A stretch of DNA of 55,586 bases from CAYUZU01 sp964448675 (GTDB lineage Bacteria; Planctomycetota; Phycisphaerae; UBA1845; Fen-1342). The stretch spans positions 1 through 55,586 of the forward strand of contig CAYUZU010000031.1 in NCBI GenBank assembly GCA_964448675.1. The letters are read 5' to 3'. This document shows, one piece after another, positions 32,974-42,020 of the stretch. Position numbers and translations under genes: made by a program. The first letter of the stretch is position 1, and each line of letters begins with the position of its first letter. The notes beneath the pieces were generated by a model. The model had not been told where the DNA came from. It made no database searches and saw only the letters and a list, made by a program, of their open reading frames with translations.

Positions 32974-34365
32974 ATGAAGACAACCCGTACCGCCTGGACG
33001 ATGCTCGTAACGCTCCTGACTGTGAACCTCGTGGCCGCGCTGCCCGCCGTCGGCCAGACGGCCCGCAACGCACCCCCGCCGCACCCGGTGGATTTCCGCA
33101 GCGTCGTACGGGCGGCGAAAGACCGCGTCTTTCCGGCGGTGGTGTTCGTCAAGTGCATCCGCGAGAGCTTTGAGGAGGGCAAGAAGCAGTCGCAGGAGGT
33201 CTCCGGCAGCGGCGTGCTCATCTCGCCCAAGGGTGAGCTGCTGACCAACTGGCACGTGGTGGACAAGGCGACGGAAATTCGCTGCCTGCTCTTCGACGGC
33301 CGCGCCATGCACGCCGAGACAGTCGGCTCGGACAAGGACACCGACCTGGCCCTGTTGCAACTCACGCTGCCCGACGACGCCAAGCCGCTGCCCTATGCCG
33401 AGATTGGCCGATCCGAAAACCTGGAAGAGGGCGACTTCGTGATGGCGATGGGCGCGCCGTGGGGGCTGAGCCGCAGTGTGTCGATCGGCATCATCTCGTG
33501 CACCGAGCGTTTCCTGCCGGAGAACAGCGAGTACAGCCTGTGGTTGCAGACGGATTGCGCGATCAGCCCGGGCAACTCGGGCGGGCCGCTGGTCAACACC
33601 GAGGGCAAGGTGATCGGGATCAACTCGCGCGGGTACCTGATGGGCGGGGACGTGGCGTTCGCCGTGCCCGCGAACACGGTGCGGTTCATTGTCGAGCGGC
33701 TGCGCGAGCACGGCGACGTGAACTGGAGCTGGACGGGGCTGCAGTTACAGCCGCTGCGCGACTTCAACCGCGACATGTACTTCGAGGGCGACGAGGGCGT
33801 CATCGTCGCCGAGACCGATCCGGAGAGCCCTGCGCGGCGGGCGGGGATTCAGCCGCGCGACCGCATCCTGGCCATCGGCGGTGAGCCGACGACGGCCATC
33901 ACCGAAGAGGGGCTGCCCGCGATTCGCCGGCTGTTGGGGCAGTTGCCCAAGGGCGAGCCGGTGGAGCTGGTGGTTCGCCGGGGAGAAGAGCGGTTGACGG
34001 TGATGGTGACGCCGCGGAAGAAGGGCAAGGTCGAGGGGGAGGAGTACGACTGCGAGCGGTGGGACATGACGGTGAAGACGATCAACCAGTTCGACAATCC
34101 GTCATTGTATTTCTACCGTACGGAGGGGGTGTTCATCTTTGCGGTGAAGTACCCGGGCAACGCCGCCAGCGCGGGACTGCGGGCGCAGGACATCATCCTG
34201 AAGATTGACGGGCAGGAGGTGAAGACGCTGGAGGACGTGAAGCGGATTCACACGGCGGCGCTGGAGAACATCGACGAGGACCACCGGATCGTGTTCACGG
34301 TGCTGCGCAACGGCCTGATGCGGCAGGTGGTGCTGGACTTCCTGCGGGACTACGAGAAGGAGTAG
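32974..34365 (+). CDS. HtrA/DegP-type serine protease with two PDZ domains
   Basis: A 463-aa exported protein. The signal peptide is MKTTRTAWTMLVTLLTVNLV, cleaved after AVG. The chymotrypsin-like domain has an intact triad: H94 in LTNWHVV, D124 in KDTDLALLQL, S202 in PGNSGGPLVN. The PDZ domains follow at about 270-345 (VIVAETDPESPARRAGIQPRDRI region) and 370-455 (AGLRAQDIILKIDGQEV region). It would act in the periplasm on misfolded proteins. The ATG at 32974 has GGAGG about ten bases upstream. It is divergent from hsp20-lon and followed 242 bases later by a catalytically dead relative. Confidence 0.93.
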   Translation: MKTTRTAWTMLVTLLTVNLVAALPAVGQTARNAPPPHPVDFRSVVRAAKDRVFPAVVFVKCIRESFEEGKKQSQEVSGSGVLISPKGELLTNWHVVDKATEIRCLLFDGRAMHAETVGSDKDTDLALLQLTLPDDAKPLPYAEIGRSENLEEGDFVMAMGAPWGLSRSVSIGIISCTERFLPENSEYSLWLQTDCAISPGNSGGPLVNTEGKVIGINSRGYLMGGDVAFAVPANTVRFIVERLREHGDVNWSWTGLQLQPLRDFNRDMYFEGDEGVIVAETDPESPARRAGIQPRDRILAIGGEPTTAITEEGLPAIRRLLGQLPKGEPVELVVRRGEERLTVMVTPRKKGKVEGEEYDCERWDMTVKTINQFDNPSLYFYRTEGVFIFAVKYPGNAASAGLRAQDIILKIDGQEVKTLEDVKRIHTAALENIDEDHRIVFTVLRNGLMRQVVLDFLRDYEKE

Positions 34366-34530
34366 GGTAGGTGCGGACTGGCGGTGTCCAATCCCGAGTC
34401 GTGACCGGCAGGGAGCGTTTCACGCGCCGGTTGCAGTTCGCGCGCTGGCGCAGCGCGGCGCTGATTGCGGTACGCGGAGCGTCTGCGCACCCCAGCGAGG
34501 GCCCTCTGTGCCCACACGCGCGTTTTGGAC

Positions 34531-34536
34531 TATGAT
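34531..34536 (+). promoter_or_regulatory. Candidate -10 element of the HtrA-like pseudoenzyme gene
   Basis: TATGAT 71 bases before the ATG at 34608, the same hexamer as before the HtrA gene. No -35 is recognised at normal spacing. Confidence 0.3.
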
Positions 34537-34607
34537 GAGCGTGAGCGGCGACGCGGTCGCCGCTCCGGGTGAATCGTGACATACAACCCACGCAGAGAGG
34601 TCCACGC

Positions 34608-36824
34608 ATGCGCATGCGAACGCTGATCGTCAAGGCCGCCACGGCCGCCATCGTCCTGGCCCTGCCCGCCCTGGCCGAGGAGACCCCCCTCACCGCCGAA
34701 CAGCAGGTTGCCCTGCTCCAGAACCTCAAGCCGTCGTTCGTGCAGGTGGAGTACACCCTGCGCTACGACAAGGGCGAGGCGCCGAAGTCCGGCGGCCATC
34801 TCAACTACGCCAGCTACCGCCGTTACCGCGGCTTCTACGGGCTGGAGAGCTACGTCAAGGAAGAGCGGCCGCTCGAGGCCAGCGGCGTGCTGCTGGCGCC
34901 GAATCGCGTCATCACGCTCGACGTGCAGATCCACCCGCGCTTCATCGAGAAGATCCAGGTGCGGGCCGGCGACGAACTGGTCGATGCCACCATCGCCGCC
35001 TATCACCGCCACGAGAACAGCGTCATTCTCGAGACGGCGTTGCCGCTGCTGACGGCCAAACCGATCACGTTCGTTCCCGACGCCGAGGGACCGTACCTGG
35101 CCGTCAGCCGCAGCCAGTTCGACGGGGCGTGGGTGATGCAGATCGAGAGTGTGCCGACGACGTTGCGCATGGCCGACAGCGGGCTGCGCTATCGCGCGGT
35201 CACGGCCGCCAGCCTGATCATCAACCGGGACGGCACGCCGGCGGGGATGTCGATGAACGGCGAACTGCCGGTGGGCGACTCGTGGCGGGGGTCGCCGGCG
35301 GAATGGCCGGCGTATTCGGCCACGGAGATGGCGGCGCTGCTGGCCAAGGCGAAGGATGCGGTACGGCAAGGCCTGCTGCACGTGACGCTGAAATTCCGCA
35401 GTCCGAAGAAGGACCGCAGCAATCCCTGGATGAGCCGCGGCGAGACTGAGACCGAGGCCCACGTGGTCGGTGTCATGGTCGGACCGCAGCGGCTGCTGGT
35501 GCTGGCCAACCTCAAGCCCAAGGTCACCGCCCGGCTCGAGACCATCCAGGTGCGCCTGCCGGACGGCACGAAAGTCGACGCGGAATTCGAGTACACGATC
35601 CGTGACTACGGTTGCTTTACGGCGACCCTGGAATCAGGCACGGGCGCGCCGATCGATATCGTGCGCGATGACATTCGCGATTTTCGGCATGACCTGATTC
35701 TCTCGGCGGAGGTCAAGCTGTATGGCGAGTCGCGGACGGATCACTACCTGCACACGCGCATTCCATCGTTCGACCTGGGGCACAAGCGGCACGTTTATCC
35801 CGACGTACCGCAGGAGGAGCAGAGCCTGTTTCTGCTGACGCCGGCGGGTGAGCTGCTGGCGGCGCCGGTGCTGGTGCGAGAGAAGGTGGAGTCGGAGGAT
35901 CGCTGGAGCGATGACAGCCCCGAGCTGACGCCGATCGCGTACGTGACCAGCCTGCTCTCGGACGTGGCCGAGCACACCGACCCGAGCAACGTGCCGCTGA
36001 GCGAGGAGCAGGAGAGCCGGATCGCGTGGCTGGGCGTGGAAATGCAGAATCTCGACACCGAGCTGGCGCGGGTCAATGAGGTGTCGGAGCTGACGCGCGA
36101 TGGATCGTTCGGCGCGCTGGTCTCGTATGTCTATCCCGATTCGCCGGCGGCGCGGGCGGGCGTGAAGCCGGGGTATATCCTGTTGCGGCTGCACGTGGAG
36201 GATCATCCCAAGCCGATTCCGGTGCGCACGGATGATGAGCGCTTCGGGGTGTTTCCTTGGGACCGGCTGGACGAGGTACCGGAGCAGTACTTTGACCAGA
36301 TTCCACAGCCCTGGCCGGCGGCGGACAACAACTTCACGCGGACACTGACGGACCTGGGCTTCGGCAAGAAGTACGCGGCGGAGTTCTTCCACGACGGTGA
36401 GACCATCCGCAAGACGTTCGAGGTGGTGCAGAGTCCGCCGCACTATGACACGGCCAAGCGCTTCAAGCCGGAAGAGCTGGGGCTCACGGTGCGCGACCTG
36501 ACGTACGAGGTGCGGCGCTACTTCCAGAAGCAGGAAGACGAGCCGGGCGTGATCATCTCGAAGATCGAGCAGGGCTCGAAGACGTCGGTGGCCGGTCTCA
36601 AACCGTACGAGATCATCACGCACATCAACGACGAGCCGGTGGCGAACGTGGCGATGTTCGAGGAGAAGCTCGGAAACGCCGGCGAAGAACTGCGGCTCAA
36701 TGTCAAGCGGATGACCCGCGGCCGCATCGTGAAGATGAAGCTCGATCCGGCGACGGAGAGCGCGAGCGACGATGCGACGGGCGCGACGTCGGCGGACGAG
36801 AATACCGAGGACGACGAAAGGTAG
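34608..36824 (+). CDS. HtrA-like exported PDZ protein without catalytic triad
   Basis: A 738-aa protein with signal peptide (MRMRTLIVKAATAAIVLALP, cleaved after ALA). Residues about 90-145 align with the protease core of the upstream HtrA: ASGVLLAPNRVITL matches GSGVLISPKGELLT, and HRHENSVILE matches DKDTDLALLQ. The catalytic His and Asp positions are changed and no GNSGGP serine motif exists, so it should not be a protease. A second similar half may lie at about 290-430 (VGVMVGPQRLLVLANL). PDZ-type domains occur at about 500-560 and 620-710. The length is well beyond a normal HtrA. The ATG has GAGAGG seven bases upstream. It could be an adaptor or regulator of the active protease (inference). 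Confidence 0.85.
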   Translation: MRMRTLIVKAATAAIVLALPALAEETPLTAEQQVALLQNLKPSFVQVEYTLRYDKGEAPKSGGHLNYASYRRYRGFYGLESYVKEERPLEASGVLLAPNRVITLDVQIHPRFIEKIQVRAGDELVDATIAAYHRHENSVILETALPLLTAKPITFVPDAEGPYLAVSRSQFDGAWVMQIESVPTTLRMADSGLRYRAVTAASLIINRDGTPAGMSMNGELPVGDSWRGSPAEWPAYSATEMAALLAKAKDAVRQGLLHVTLKFRSPKKDRSNPWMSRGETETEAHVVGVMVGPQRLLVLANLKPKVTARLETIQVRLPDGTKVDAEFEYTIRDYGCFTATLESGTGAPIDIVRDDIRDFRHDLILSAEVKLYGESRTDHYLHTRIPSFDLGHKRHVYPDVPQEEQSLFLLTPAGELLAAPVLVREKVESEDRWSDDSPELTPIAYVTSLLSDVAEHTDPSNVPLSEEQESRIAWLGVEMQNLDTELARVNEVSELTRDGSFGALVSYVYPDSPAARAGVKPGYILLRLHVEDHPKPIPVRTDDERFGVFPWDRLDEVPEQYFDQIPQPWPAADNNFTRTLTDLGFGKKYAAEFFHDGETIRKTFEVVQSPPHYDTAKRFKPEELGLTVRDLTYEVRRYFQKQEDEPGVIISKIEQGSKTSVAGLKPYEIITHINDEPVANVAMFEEKLGNAGEELRLNVKRMTRGRIVKMKLDPATESASDDATGATSADENTEDDER

Positions 36825-36830
36825 CCAAGC

Positions 36831-36873
36831 CACCGAGCGCCACGACGCTGTGCGCCGGGCGACTTGCTCGGTG
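36831..36873. terminator. Weak stem-loop between convergent genes
   Basis: CACCGAGC (36831-36838) pairs with GCTCGGTG (36866-36873) around a 27-base GC-rich loop, in the 68-base gap between the convergent stops. There is no T-run; possible bidirectional transcription end. Confidence 0.25.
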
Positions 36874-36892
36874 CCGCGTGCGAGCGTCTTCG

Positions 36893-39800
36893 TTACGCGT
36901 GAGCCGCTTCGGCGGGCTGGCGCCGCGGAGCGTCGGCCGCTGGCACCAGGGCGATGTTCGTTACCAGGAAGGCGGCCGGCCGGCTGGGGCGCGTCTGGTC
37001 CCAGACCCAGAAATGCGCTTCGAAGTCGTGCGTGCCGGGCGCGAGATCGATTTCGCCGCCGGTAATGTAGCTGCTGTCGTTGCCGCCGACGGGAATGTCC
37101 TCTTCGCTCACCGTGTGGCCGCCGTGCGCCACCCGGATTCGCTGCCCTTCCCAGTAGTTGTGCCCCTCGAGCAGCAGCCGGTAGCGCGCCGGCTCTTCGA
37201 CGCGAATGCGGAAGCGCGCGACCGGCCCCAAGGCCCAGCGGCAACGCGGCAGCCCGTCACGCTGGTTCGGCCCTTCCCAGTCCGCAAACCCGTCGACCGC
37301 CTCCCAACACATCACGCGTTGCTCGACCCAGCGCACGGGGGGCAGCCCCGGCTCCGCGGGCAGCAGCCGGACCTTGCGGCGCAGGTTGAGCCGGTCGCGC
37401 AGCCCGGCGCGGGCCAGCGCGACGTGAAACCGCTGCGCCACCGCGGGCAGCGACCAGTGGTTCTCGAAGTACAGCCGCGCCCAGTGTCGCATGGCCTGGC
37501 GCAGGCCGGGCTGGGTGTAGAGCTCTTCGATGACCTCGGCGAGGGCGTCGGGGTGGACCTCGGTCGCGAGTCGGCCGGTGATGCCGTCGACGATCGCCTC
37601 GGGCACGCCGCCGACGGGGTAGCCGACCGCCGGCACGCCGCACGCCGCCGCCTCGACGAAGACCTGCCCGAACGCTTCGGCGAGGCTGGGCCCGACAAAG
37701 AGGTCGGCCGCCGCGTAGGCCTTGGCGATCTGGGTCTGGTTGTCGAGGTGGCCGAGAGCGCGCATGCCGGGGATCGGCGGCGCCTCGCCTTCGTTGAAGT
37801 GCCCCAGCGCCACGCATAGCACGTGGGGCAGCTGGAGCTGCTCGAGGGCCTGGGCCAGGTGGGCGATGCCCTTGCGCGGGTCACTCACCGACGTGCCCGA
37901 TGTGAGGATGATGAACTTGTCGTGCGGCAGGCCGAGCTCTTCGCGACACATGCCCCGGTCGCGCGGCTTGAAGACGTCCGCCGGCACACCGAGCTGGATC
38001 GGCTCGACGGGGGCGGAGCGGTCGACGTCGGGGTCGTGCTGGCGGTGCGCGGCCAGCGCGTGGCGTGCGAACGCCGCCGTCCACTGCGAATTGGCCAGCA
38101 GCACCGGCGGGTGCGCGCCGGTGAGCAGGTTGTACTTGGTCTGCCAGGCGGGCGCGATCTTGTCCGGCGCGAGCGCGGGGTATTCGTCCGGCGTGGGACA
38201 GGTGTGATCGCAGCCGGTGACGTGTTTCTCGCAGCCCTTCGTGTAGGCACAGCGTCCCGTCAGGGCCCACTGGTCGTGCATGATGTAGACCGTCGGCCAG
38301 CGGGCCGCGATCACCGCCAGTACGCTCGCATCCACCGCCGCCGAGTGGAGGTTGCCGACCATCACCAGGTCCGGCCGCGTCTGCTCGATCTCGGTGACGA
38401 TCGCCTGGCTCGTGACCGGCTGCGTGTTGTCATAAGTGGCTTCGGGTGACACGCCGATGACGGTCACGTCGTGTCCGGCGAGGCCGGCAGCCCGCGCCAG
38501 CCGCTGGTGCGCGAGCCCGGCCCCGGCCCTGTAGCCGATGTCGTTGAAGCACGTGATGCGCAGACTGAGCCGGCCGCGATCGCCATCCGGTTTGCTCCAG
38601 GCCGGGCGCCCGGTGCGCTGCAGGAAGGCCTTGCGCACTTCGACCAGCTCGGCTTCGAACGCCTGCGTGTCGGTCGTTTTCTGCTCTTCGTGCACGCGGA
38701 AGAGCGTGATCGGCCGCCCGATGACCGCCAGCCGCCCGCCGTGCTCGGCGAAGCGTAGCCACAGCTCATAATCCATGCTGAAGTGCAGCGATTCGTCGAC
38801 GCGGCCGCCGGCACGTTGCCAGAGCGCGCGCGAGAACATCACCTCCGGCTGGTAGAAGAACTGCCCGCCCATCCAGCAGTGATCGATGTCGAGGATGTCC
38901 TCCAGCGGCAACGGGCCGGGCGCGCAGCCGGTCAGGTGCTGCTCGACGAGCTTGCCCTCGCGGTGGATCTGGCACACGCCGGCGACCAGGTCGGCGCCGC
39001 TGGTGTGAAAGGCCATGGCCATCGCGGCCAGCGCACCGGGCGCGAGCATGTCGTCGCTGTTGAGCCAGGTCAGGATCTCACCGGTGGTGCGGGCCATCCC
39101 CTTGTTGATCGCGTCGCCCTGGCCGTTGTCAGGCTCGCTGACGACGCAGGCGAGCCGGTCGCGGTAACGCTCGAGAATCGCCGGCGTCGCGTCGGTCGAG
39201 CCGCCGTCCATGATGATGTGCTCGACGTTTGGATAGCCCTGGTTCAGCACCGACAGAATGGTCTGCTCGATGAAATCCCCCTGGTTGTAGGATGGCGTCA
39301 CGATCGAGATCCGCGGCCATGGACCGCCGTCGGGCAGCGTGGGGGGCAGGCCGGTCTCGTCGGCGTCGACATAGGGCCACGGTCCGCGACCGCAGCGGCC
39401 ATGGTGCATCTCGCGCACATCAAGCTCGTCGCGCGCCGGTCGCGTCGCACGCCGCACATCCAGGCGCCCGCCGCCATCCGCGAGGAACAGGCCCAGCAGC
39501 GCGTCGCGCATGGCCGCGAAGGTCGTCGGCTGCAATCGCAGCGGCTGTCGTTCGGCCGTGTTCACAGCGCGCAACAACACCGCATTGCCGAACCGGCCGA
39601 TGGCTTCATACGCGCCGCGCGCGATCCACGCTTCACCGGCGTCGCGAGCACCCTGGTGCAGATCCCAGCCAACGCACAGAACCGGCGCGCCGTTCGGCAG
39701 GACGGTACTGAGTCGCGCCAGGTCCGCCCACACCACCCGATCACCGCGCGGCATCTGCACGCATGCCGCCGACGGGGTGAGCGGCACGTCGCGAACGAAA

Positions 39801-40210
39801 TCCCCCAGCGCACCGCGATACTGCAGCACGTGGTCGGTGAGACTGTCCTCGCGCAGCGCTGCGTGCGCCGCCTTTAGCCGATCGGTGTCAGCAGAGATAC
39901 TGAAGAGCTGTGGCGATGTGCCGTTGCCCTTCCCGGCGGCGGCATGCAGCAGGCCGCAGATCAGCGCCAGGCTCTCGCGCCCGCCGGCAGTGCCGCATTC
40001 GACGACGGCCGCCCCCGCGACGGCCGCAATCTCGTACAGCTTGAGACACGCGGCCTCGTCGGCGACGCCCGGCCGGGCCCCCACGCGCTGCCACAGCCCG
40101 GCATGCTCGTCGCTGACGTACCCGGGGTAGCCCGTCCAGCTCGGCCGGTAGTTCCGGCCGTCGTCGAGTGGCCACGTAACGTCCGGCGTACGGAGGAGCT
40201 CAACGCGCAT
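36893..40210 (-). CDS. Multidomain GT2-GT4 glycosyltransferase with methyltransferase-like N-terminus
   Basis: A 1105-aa protein of four parts. Residues about 50-260 resemble a class I SAM-methyltransferase fold (VVECGTAGGRESLAL). Residues about 298-530 are a GT2 domain with RISIVTPSYNQGDFIEQTIL and TWLNSDDML. Residues about 550-960 are a GT4 domain: HDVTVIG, GTSVSDPRKGI and the donor-site EAFGQVFVEAAACGVPAVGY. Residues about 990-1105 are a beta-rich module starting RWALGPVARFR, also found in the membrane glycosyltransferase at 42021-44078. It should add at least two sugars to a surface polysaccharide or glycan in the cytoplasm. The start at 40210 overlaps the stop of the upstream GT9 gene by 11 bases. 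Confidence 0.9.
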   Translation of the reverse strand: MRVELLRTPDVTWPLDDGRNYRPSWTGYPGYVSDEHAGLWQRVGARPGVADEAACLKLYEIAAVAGAAVVECGTAGGRESLALICGLLHAAAGKGNGTSPQLFSISADTDRLKAAHAALREDSLTDHVLQYRGALGDFVRDVPLTPSAACVQMPRGDRVVWADLARLSTVLPNGAPVLCVGWDLHQGARDAGEAWIARGAYEAIGRFGNAVLLRAVNTAERQPLRLQPTTFAAMRDALLGLFLADGGGRLDVRRATRPARDELDVREMHHGRCGRGPWPYVDADETGLPPTLPDGGPWPRISIVTPSYNQGDFIEQTILSVLNQGYPNVEHIIMDGGSTDATPAILERYRDRLACVVSEPDNGQGDAINKGMARTTGEILTWLNSDDMLAPGALAAMAMAFHTSGADLVAGVCQIHREGKLVEQHLTGCAPGPLPLEDILDIDHCWMGGQFFYQPEVMFSRALWQRAGGRVDESLHFSMDYELWLRFAEHGGRLAVIGRPITLFRVHEEQKTTDTQAFEAELVEVRKAFLQRTGRPAWSKPDGDRGRLSLRITCFNDIGYRAGAGLAHQRLARAAGLAGHDVTVIGVSPEATYDNTQPVTSQAIVTEIEQTRPDLVMVGNLHSAAVDASVLAVIAARWPTVYIMHDQWALTGRCAYTKGCEKHVTGCDHTCPTPDEYPALAPDKIAPAWQTKYNLLTGAHPPVLLANSQWTAAFARHALAAHRQHDPDVDRSAPVEPIQLGVPADVFKPRDRGMCREELGLPHDKFIILTSGTSVSDPRKGIAHLAQALEQLQLPHVLCVALGHFNEGEAPPIPGMRALGHLDNQTQIAKAYAAADLFVGPSLAEAFGQVFVEAAACGVPAVGYPVGGVPEAIVDGITGRLATEVHPDALAEVIEELYTQPGLRQAMRHWARLYFENHWSLPAVAQRFHVALARAGLRDRLNLRRKVRLLPAEPGLPPVRWVEQRVMCWEAVDGFADWEGPNQRDGLPRCRWALGPVARFRIRVEEPARYRLLLEGHNYWEGQRIRVAHGGHTVSEEDIPVGGNDSSYITGGEIDLAPGTHDFEAHFWVWDQTRPSRPAAFLVTNIALVPAADAPRRQPAEAAHA

Positions 40211-41750
40211 GTTCGCCCTCCGTCGGCGCTTCCCAGGCGGTCCGCCGTGCCGCCCCGAGCTTCAACCCCAGCTTGCGCCAGCGCGACGCCTGCAAGTCCC
40301 GCACGCGCTGCTGCTGCACCAGCACCTCCTGCCGGAGTTGCACGATCTGCGCCTGCAGATCCGCAACCAGTTGACCCTGGTCGCGCAGCCGTGCACACTC
40401 GCTGATCTTCTGTCCCAGGAACCGCATCGCCACCTTGTAATCGGCCTTCATCCGCTCCATCACGGCTTCGGCATCGACCGCCCGCGCCGCGGCCTGCGCG
40501 GCTTGCGTGCGCACCGCCGCCAGCTTGTGGCGAAACGCCGCCTCCTGCTGCAGCAGGCTCGTGTCTGCTTCGGTCCGGGCCCGTGTCACGGCGGCTTCCC
40601 CCGCGGCACGTGTCTGCGCCAGTTCAGCCGTCGCTGTGGCGAGCTTGCGCGCCTGGGTGGCATTGCGCTGCTGCGCCTCACGCAACATCGTCGCACTCAG
40701 CGCCGCCGTCGGCGCAAGGACCTCTTCCGTTCGCTCCCGCAGACCATCCGCCTCGAACCGCACAACGCCGCGCCACAGGGCCGCGACCGGAACCTGCTTG
40801 ACGCAGTGCGACGTCGCGAACGGGCAGGCCCAGTCGCATCCCGCACAGCCCACGCCAACGGTTGCGAGATAGGCTCGTTCGCCTGTCGGCGTCAGGTGCG
40901 GCCAGTCGCCGCCACCCAGCACCGCCAGCGTCGGCTTGCCCAACGCCGCCGCCAGGTGCAGCAGGTCACCGCCCCGCCCGACGTAGCCTTGCGACAGGTG
41001 AGTCAGCCCGACCAGCTCGTCCATCGAATCCGCAACGCCGATGGCGCTGGCCGTCGCGGCGGCGGCGGCCCCCATTCGCTCGCGGACGGCTTCGGTAACG
41101 GCCGCATCCCCCGCCGCCCCCACGAAGATGAAGCGCCGGTCATGCTCCTGTTGCCAGCGGGCCAGCAATTGCCCCCAACCGTCGACCGTCCAGTTCCGCA
41201 GCGCCGTGCGCTCGTCGTGCCCCACGCGCGCGACCACGTATTGTCCCGGCTCGACGCCCAACCGCCCCAGTGCTTGCGTCGCTGCCTCGATCTGGCCGGC
41301 CGTCGCCTCGATGTGCGGCGCCGCCAATGCGACGTCCCGCCCCAGCAGGTGCACGGCGAAAGCGCCGGCCTTCTCGTGCTCGTTCGCCGAACTCGGCACG
41401 TGGACCACCTGCCGCGCCCCGGAAACACACTCGGGCACCTCACACCGGCTGCCGACCACCAGCGTCGCGTCGGGGCAAGCATCGTGGACCGCTTGGGCTG
41501 CCGGCGACCAACGATCCGCCATGTGCACCAGCCGCTCGGGTCGCAACGTGTCCAGATCGCCCGGCAGCGCCAAATGGTCGTCATCGATCGTCAGGATCGT
41601 GGCTTGCGGTACCGCGCAGCGGGCGAGGGCCACCATCGATGTCGGCACGAGCAGGCCCGAGGTCTGCCCGGCGTCCGCCAGGGCAGCGAAGAGGGGCTGG
41701 CGCACCAGTAAAGCCCCCGGCGTGTCGAAGTGAGTGAGCAGAATCCGCAT
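40200..41750 (-). CDS. GT9-type glycosyltransferase with C-terminal coiled coil
   Basis: A 516-aa protein. The first 330 residues resemble ADP-heptose:LPS heptosyltransferases (GT9): MRILLTHFDTPGALLVRQPL at the N-terminus, RRFIFVGAAGDAAVTEAV and VGRGGDLLHLAAALGKPTLAVLGG near the donor site, then a Cys cluster VGCAGCDWACPFATSHC. Residues about 340-490 are Ala/Gln/Arg/Glu-rich heptads and should form a long coiled coil, unusual for GT9 enzymes and perhaps used to dock partners. It overlaps the downstream GT2/GT4 gene by 11 bases, so the two are made together. The sugar donor cannot be assigned and need not be heptose. Confidence 0.85.
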   Translation of the reverse strand: MRILLTHFDTPGALLVRQPLFAALADAGQTSGLLVPTSMVALARCAVPQATILTIDDDHLALPGDLDTLRPERLVHMADRWSPAAQAVHDACPDATLVVGSRCEVPECVSGARQVVHVPSSANEHEKAGAFAVHLLGRDVALAAPHIEATAGQIEAATQALGRLGVEPGQYVVARVGHDERTALRNWTVDGWGQLLARWQQEHDRRFIFVGAAGDAAVTEAVRERMGAAAAATASAIGVADSMDELVGLTHLSQGYVGRGGDLLHLAAALGKPTLAVLGGGDWPHLTPTGERAYLATVGVGCAGCDWACPFATSHCVKQVPVAALWRGVVRFEADGLRERTEEVLAPTAALSATMLREAQQRNATQARKLATATAELAQTRAAGEAAVTRARTEADTSLLQQEAAFRHKLAAVRTQAAQAAARAVDAEAVMERMKADYKVAMRFLGQKISECARLRDQGQLVADLQAQIVQLRQEVLVQQQRVRDLQASRWRKLGLKLGAARRTAWEAPTEGEHAR

Positions 41751-42020
41751 AATCTCCGTGGACCACCTCCGCTGCCGGTCGCGGCGTTGCGCGGGCAGTT
41801 GACGCCCGTCACCTGCCGACAGTGCTGTTCGTGAACGCGCTCATGACGGGTTGAGCTTACCCGCACTGGTTGCCGGCAGCAAGATAGCCCTCGCCGCCGC
41901 CGGTCGAGCACGGGCCGCGCAACGCCCTCCGGCGGCCGACTTTACACATGCCGGTCCTTCGATTATCAACCCTGCCGGTTCCAGTTGATCACCTGTGGCG
42001 CGGCGACGAGTGTCCTCCAC

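Noticed and set aside
35634..37244. 536-codon - strand open frame crossing the end of the PDZ gene
   Set aside because: Covers parts of two real genes in the wrong frame; low-complexity Arg-rich translation.
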